The translations under genes were made by a program, and so were the position numbers. 5,403 nucleotides of DNA from Verrucomicrobiota bacterium (GTDB lineage Bacteria > Verrucomicrobiota > Verrucomicrobiia > Opitutales > UBA953), in assembly GCA_005798925.1 (NCBI GenBank), contig SYID01000065.1:1-5403 (forward strand), in the 5' to 3' direction. The notes under the pieces are model-generated. The model was not told the origin of the DNA, did not search any database, and saw only the letters and a list, made by a program, of their open reading frames with translations. Below, in pieces: positions 4,320-5,403 of this stretch. Each line of letters opens with the position of its first letter. Within the stretch, counting starts at the first letter, position 1.

Positions 4320-5236
4320 GCACTACGCTGCAGCGCGAGGGCGGTCTGACCGTGGCGCTCAGCCTGGCGGTCAACGTCGTCATGGCAGGAGCCAAGCTCA
4401 GCGTCGGGATCATCGCGTCCTCGCAGGCCCTCGTCGCTGACGGCATCCATTCTCTCGTCGACATCGCGAGCGACATCGCGGCCATCATCGGCCTGAAGTT
4501 CGCCCATCTCCCCAAGGATGACGATCACCCCTACGGCCATCATCGCTTCTCCACCCTGGCGACGATGCTCATCTCGTCGTTGGTGCTGCTGTTCTGTCTC
4601 GGGCTGGCCTGGCAGTCGCTGGCCGCGCTCGTCAGCGGCGCCGAGATCGCCACCCCGGGTCTCGCGGCCGCCTGGGTCGCCGGCGGGGCTTTGCTCATCA
4701 AGGAAGGTTTCTACCAGTATGCGCGCCGTCAGGCCGAACGGCTCGGCTCGCGTCTGCTCATGGCCAACGCCACGGACCACCGCGCCGACGCCGTCGCCTC
4801 TTTGCTCGCCTTGGTCGCGGTCGTCATCGCCAACGTGAACCCGGATTGGCGGGCCCTCGACAAGGTCGTCGGCTTGGTGCTCGCCGGCTGGCTTGGCGCC
4901 GAGGGCATCAAGCTGTTCAAGGGCGCCTGCGAAGACCTGCTCGATACCGCCCCGGCGGAGCACGTGCTGCAGGATCTCAGCGAGCACATCCTCGCGGCCC
5001 CCGGGGCCAAGGGTTTCCACGCCTTCCGGGCCCGACGTCTGGGCGACCGCTTCGAGGTCGATTTCCACCTGCAGGTGGCCGAGACCGCCACGGTGGCCGA
5101 AGGGCATGCCATCGCGGGCCGGATCAAGGCCGACATCCTGAGGTCCCACCCCGAGGTGATCTCGGTGCTGGTGCATGTCGAACCGGACATGCCCGAGCAC
5201 CGCAAGCAGGACGGGCACCACGGCTTCAACGACTGA
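4316..5236 (+). CDS. Cation diffusion facilitator (CDF) family metal exporter
   Basis: Inner-membrane proton-coupled exporter of divalent metals such as Zn, Fe or Mn. Six helices can be placed at roughly 12-32, 36-60, 80-102, 115-133, 146-173 and 181-200, followed by a cytoplasmic domain (about 208-291). Transport-site candidates are H45 and D49 in ADGIHSLVD on helix 2 and D154 and D158 in ATDHRAD on helix 5. By remembered alignment YiiP uses D45, D49, H153 and D157, so this protein is HxxxD on helix 2 and DxxxD on helix 5, and the metal cannot be assigned. Loop residues D68, H71 and H75 match YiiP site B. H235, H251 and H287 match the cytoplasmic site. HPYGHHRFS (71-79) is unusual: relatives usually have HGR/HGK followed by a Glu at position 79, here Ser. 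The tail ends in a His-containing segment (H295, H301, H302). At 306 aa it is full length. The start overlaps the upstream stop (ATGA). Confidence 0.93.
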   Translation: MSTTLQREGGLTVALSLAVNVVMAGAKLSVGIIASSQALVADGIHSLVDIASDIAAIIGLKFAHLPKDDDHPYGHHRFSTLATMLISSLVLLFCLGLAWQSLAALVSGAEIATPGLAAAWVAGGALLIKEGFYQYARRQAERLGSRLLMANATDHRADAVASLLALVAVVIANVNPDWRALDKVVGLVLAGWLGAEGIKLFKGACEDLLDTAPAEHVLQDLSEHILAAPGAKGFHAFRARRLGDRFEVDFHLQVAETATVAEGHAIAGRIKADILRSHPEVISVLVHVEPDMPEHRKQDGHHGFND

Positions 5237-5278
5237 ACGCGGGTTGCCTTCCTTGGTCCGAAGGGCTTGGATGAGGCC

Positions 5279-5403
5279 ATGAGCCTGCCCCGTCTCTGCC
5301 TTACGTTAATGGTGATGGTCGTGTCCCTGACCGCCGCCCAGCCGCCGAACATCGTCTTCATCTTCGCCGACGACCAGCGGGCCGACACCATCGCGGCCCT
5401 GGG
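5279..5403 (+). CDS. Secreted sulfatase, N-terminal fragment (3' truncated by window)
   Basis: The first 41 codons of a type I (formylglycine-dependent) sulfatase run off the window end. Residues 1-20 are a signal peptide (MSLPR, then a Leu/Val/Met-rich core ending LTAA), so the enzyme is exported. PPNIVFIFADDQRADT (22-37) is the family's opening strand, with D31 and D32 as calcium-binding Asp residues. The catalytic C/S-x-P-x-R motif would lie beyond the window. Sulfatases usually remove sulfate esters from polysaccharides such as fucoidan, carrageenan or mucin glycans, and are often greatly expanded in Verrucomicrobiota and Planctomycetota. The ATG at 5279 is chosen because later Met codons (11, 13) would destroy the signal peptide. 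An earlier ATG at 5271 is out of frame and stops after three codons. Ribosome binding is weak: GAGG is only 2 bases away. It lies 42 bases after the transporter gene, so read-through is possible. A related phosphatase-superfamily enzyme is less likely. Confidence 0.88.
   Translation, partial: MSLPRLCLTLMVMVVSLTAAQPPNIVFIFADDQRADTIAAL

Noticed and set aside
4202..5221. 339-codon open frame antisense to the CDF gene
   Set aside because: The opposite strand encodes an unmistakable CDF transporter; this frame is rich in Asp, Gly, Arg and His with no recognisable domain.
5271..5282. ATG at 5271 as sulfatase start or leader peptide
   Set aside because: It is out of frame with the sulfatase and hits a stop after three codons (ATG AGG CCA TGA).

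Overview
This GC-rich, densely packed bacterial window looks like chromosome from a Verrucomicrobiota-type organism, possibly an Opitutales relative. That placement is an inference. It rests on the FabF C-terminus (a GFGGHN ending instead of the usual GFGGTN), a secreted sulfatase, a pair of small exported proteins that combine secretin-like and PilP/GspC-like segments, and weak or absent Shine-Dalgarno sequences. No tRNA, rRNA, CRISPR array, insertion sequence, phage gene or other mobile element is visible. No gap between genes exceeds about 100 bases.

Layout, left to right. (1) 1-546 (+) is the C-terminal 181 residues of a beta-ketoacyl-ACP synthase II (fabF), cut by the window edge. (2) 608-1339 and 1343-1999 (+) are two exported paralogues 3 bases apart. 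They share a gap-free 66-residue C-terminal block with 28 identities and a secretin-like 'PSV..V.G ... P.V.PDG' block. (3) 2000-3577 (-) is a tight three-gene operon, read right to left: a YbgC/4HBT-type acyl-CoA thioesterase, a YcbL/GloB-like metallo-beta-lactamase-fold hydrolase, and an unrecognised Cys/Trp-rich protein with a GTG start. Gaps are 4 and 5 bases. Its last stop codon abuts the stop of the exported pair with no bases between them. (4) 3578-3674 is a 97-bp divergent intergenic region with an 8-bp perfect inverted repeat and an imperfect tandem repeat. (5) 3675-5236 (+) holds a small membrane-anchored protein of unknown function, coupled by an ATGA overlap to a cation diffusion facilitator (CDF) metal exporter. 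(6) 5279-5403 (+) is the start of a secreted sulfatase, truncated by the window end.

How the genes may work together: fabF is lipid biosynthesis. The thioesterase and MBL hydrolase probably both act on thioesters and are co-transcribed. The membrane protein and CDF transporter form one translational unit. The exported pair is the least explained part. Each protein looks like a miniature of two secretion-system modules, and the tandem duplication suggests a two-subunit envelope component of unknown role. I see no clear new defence or mobile system here.
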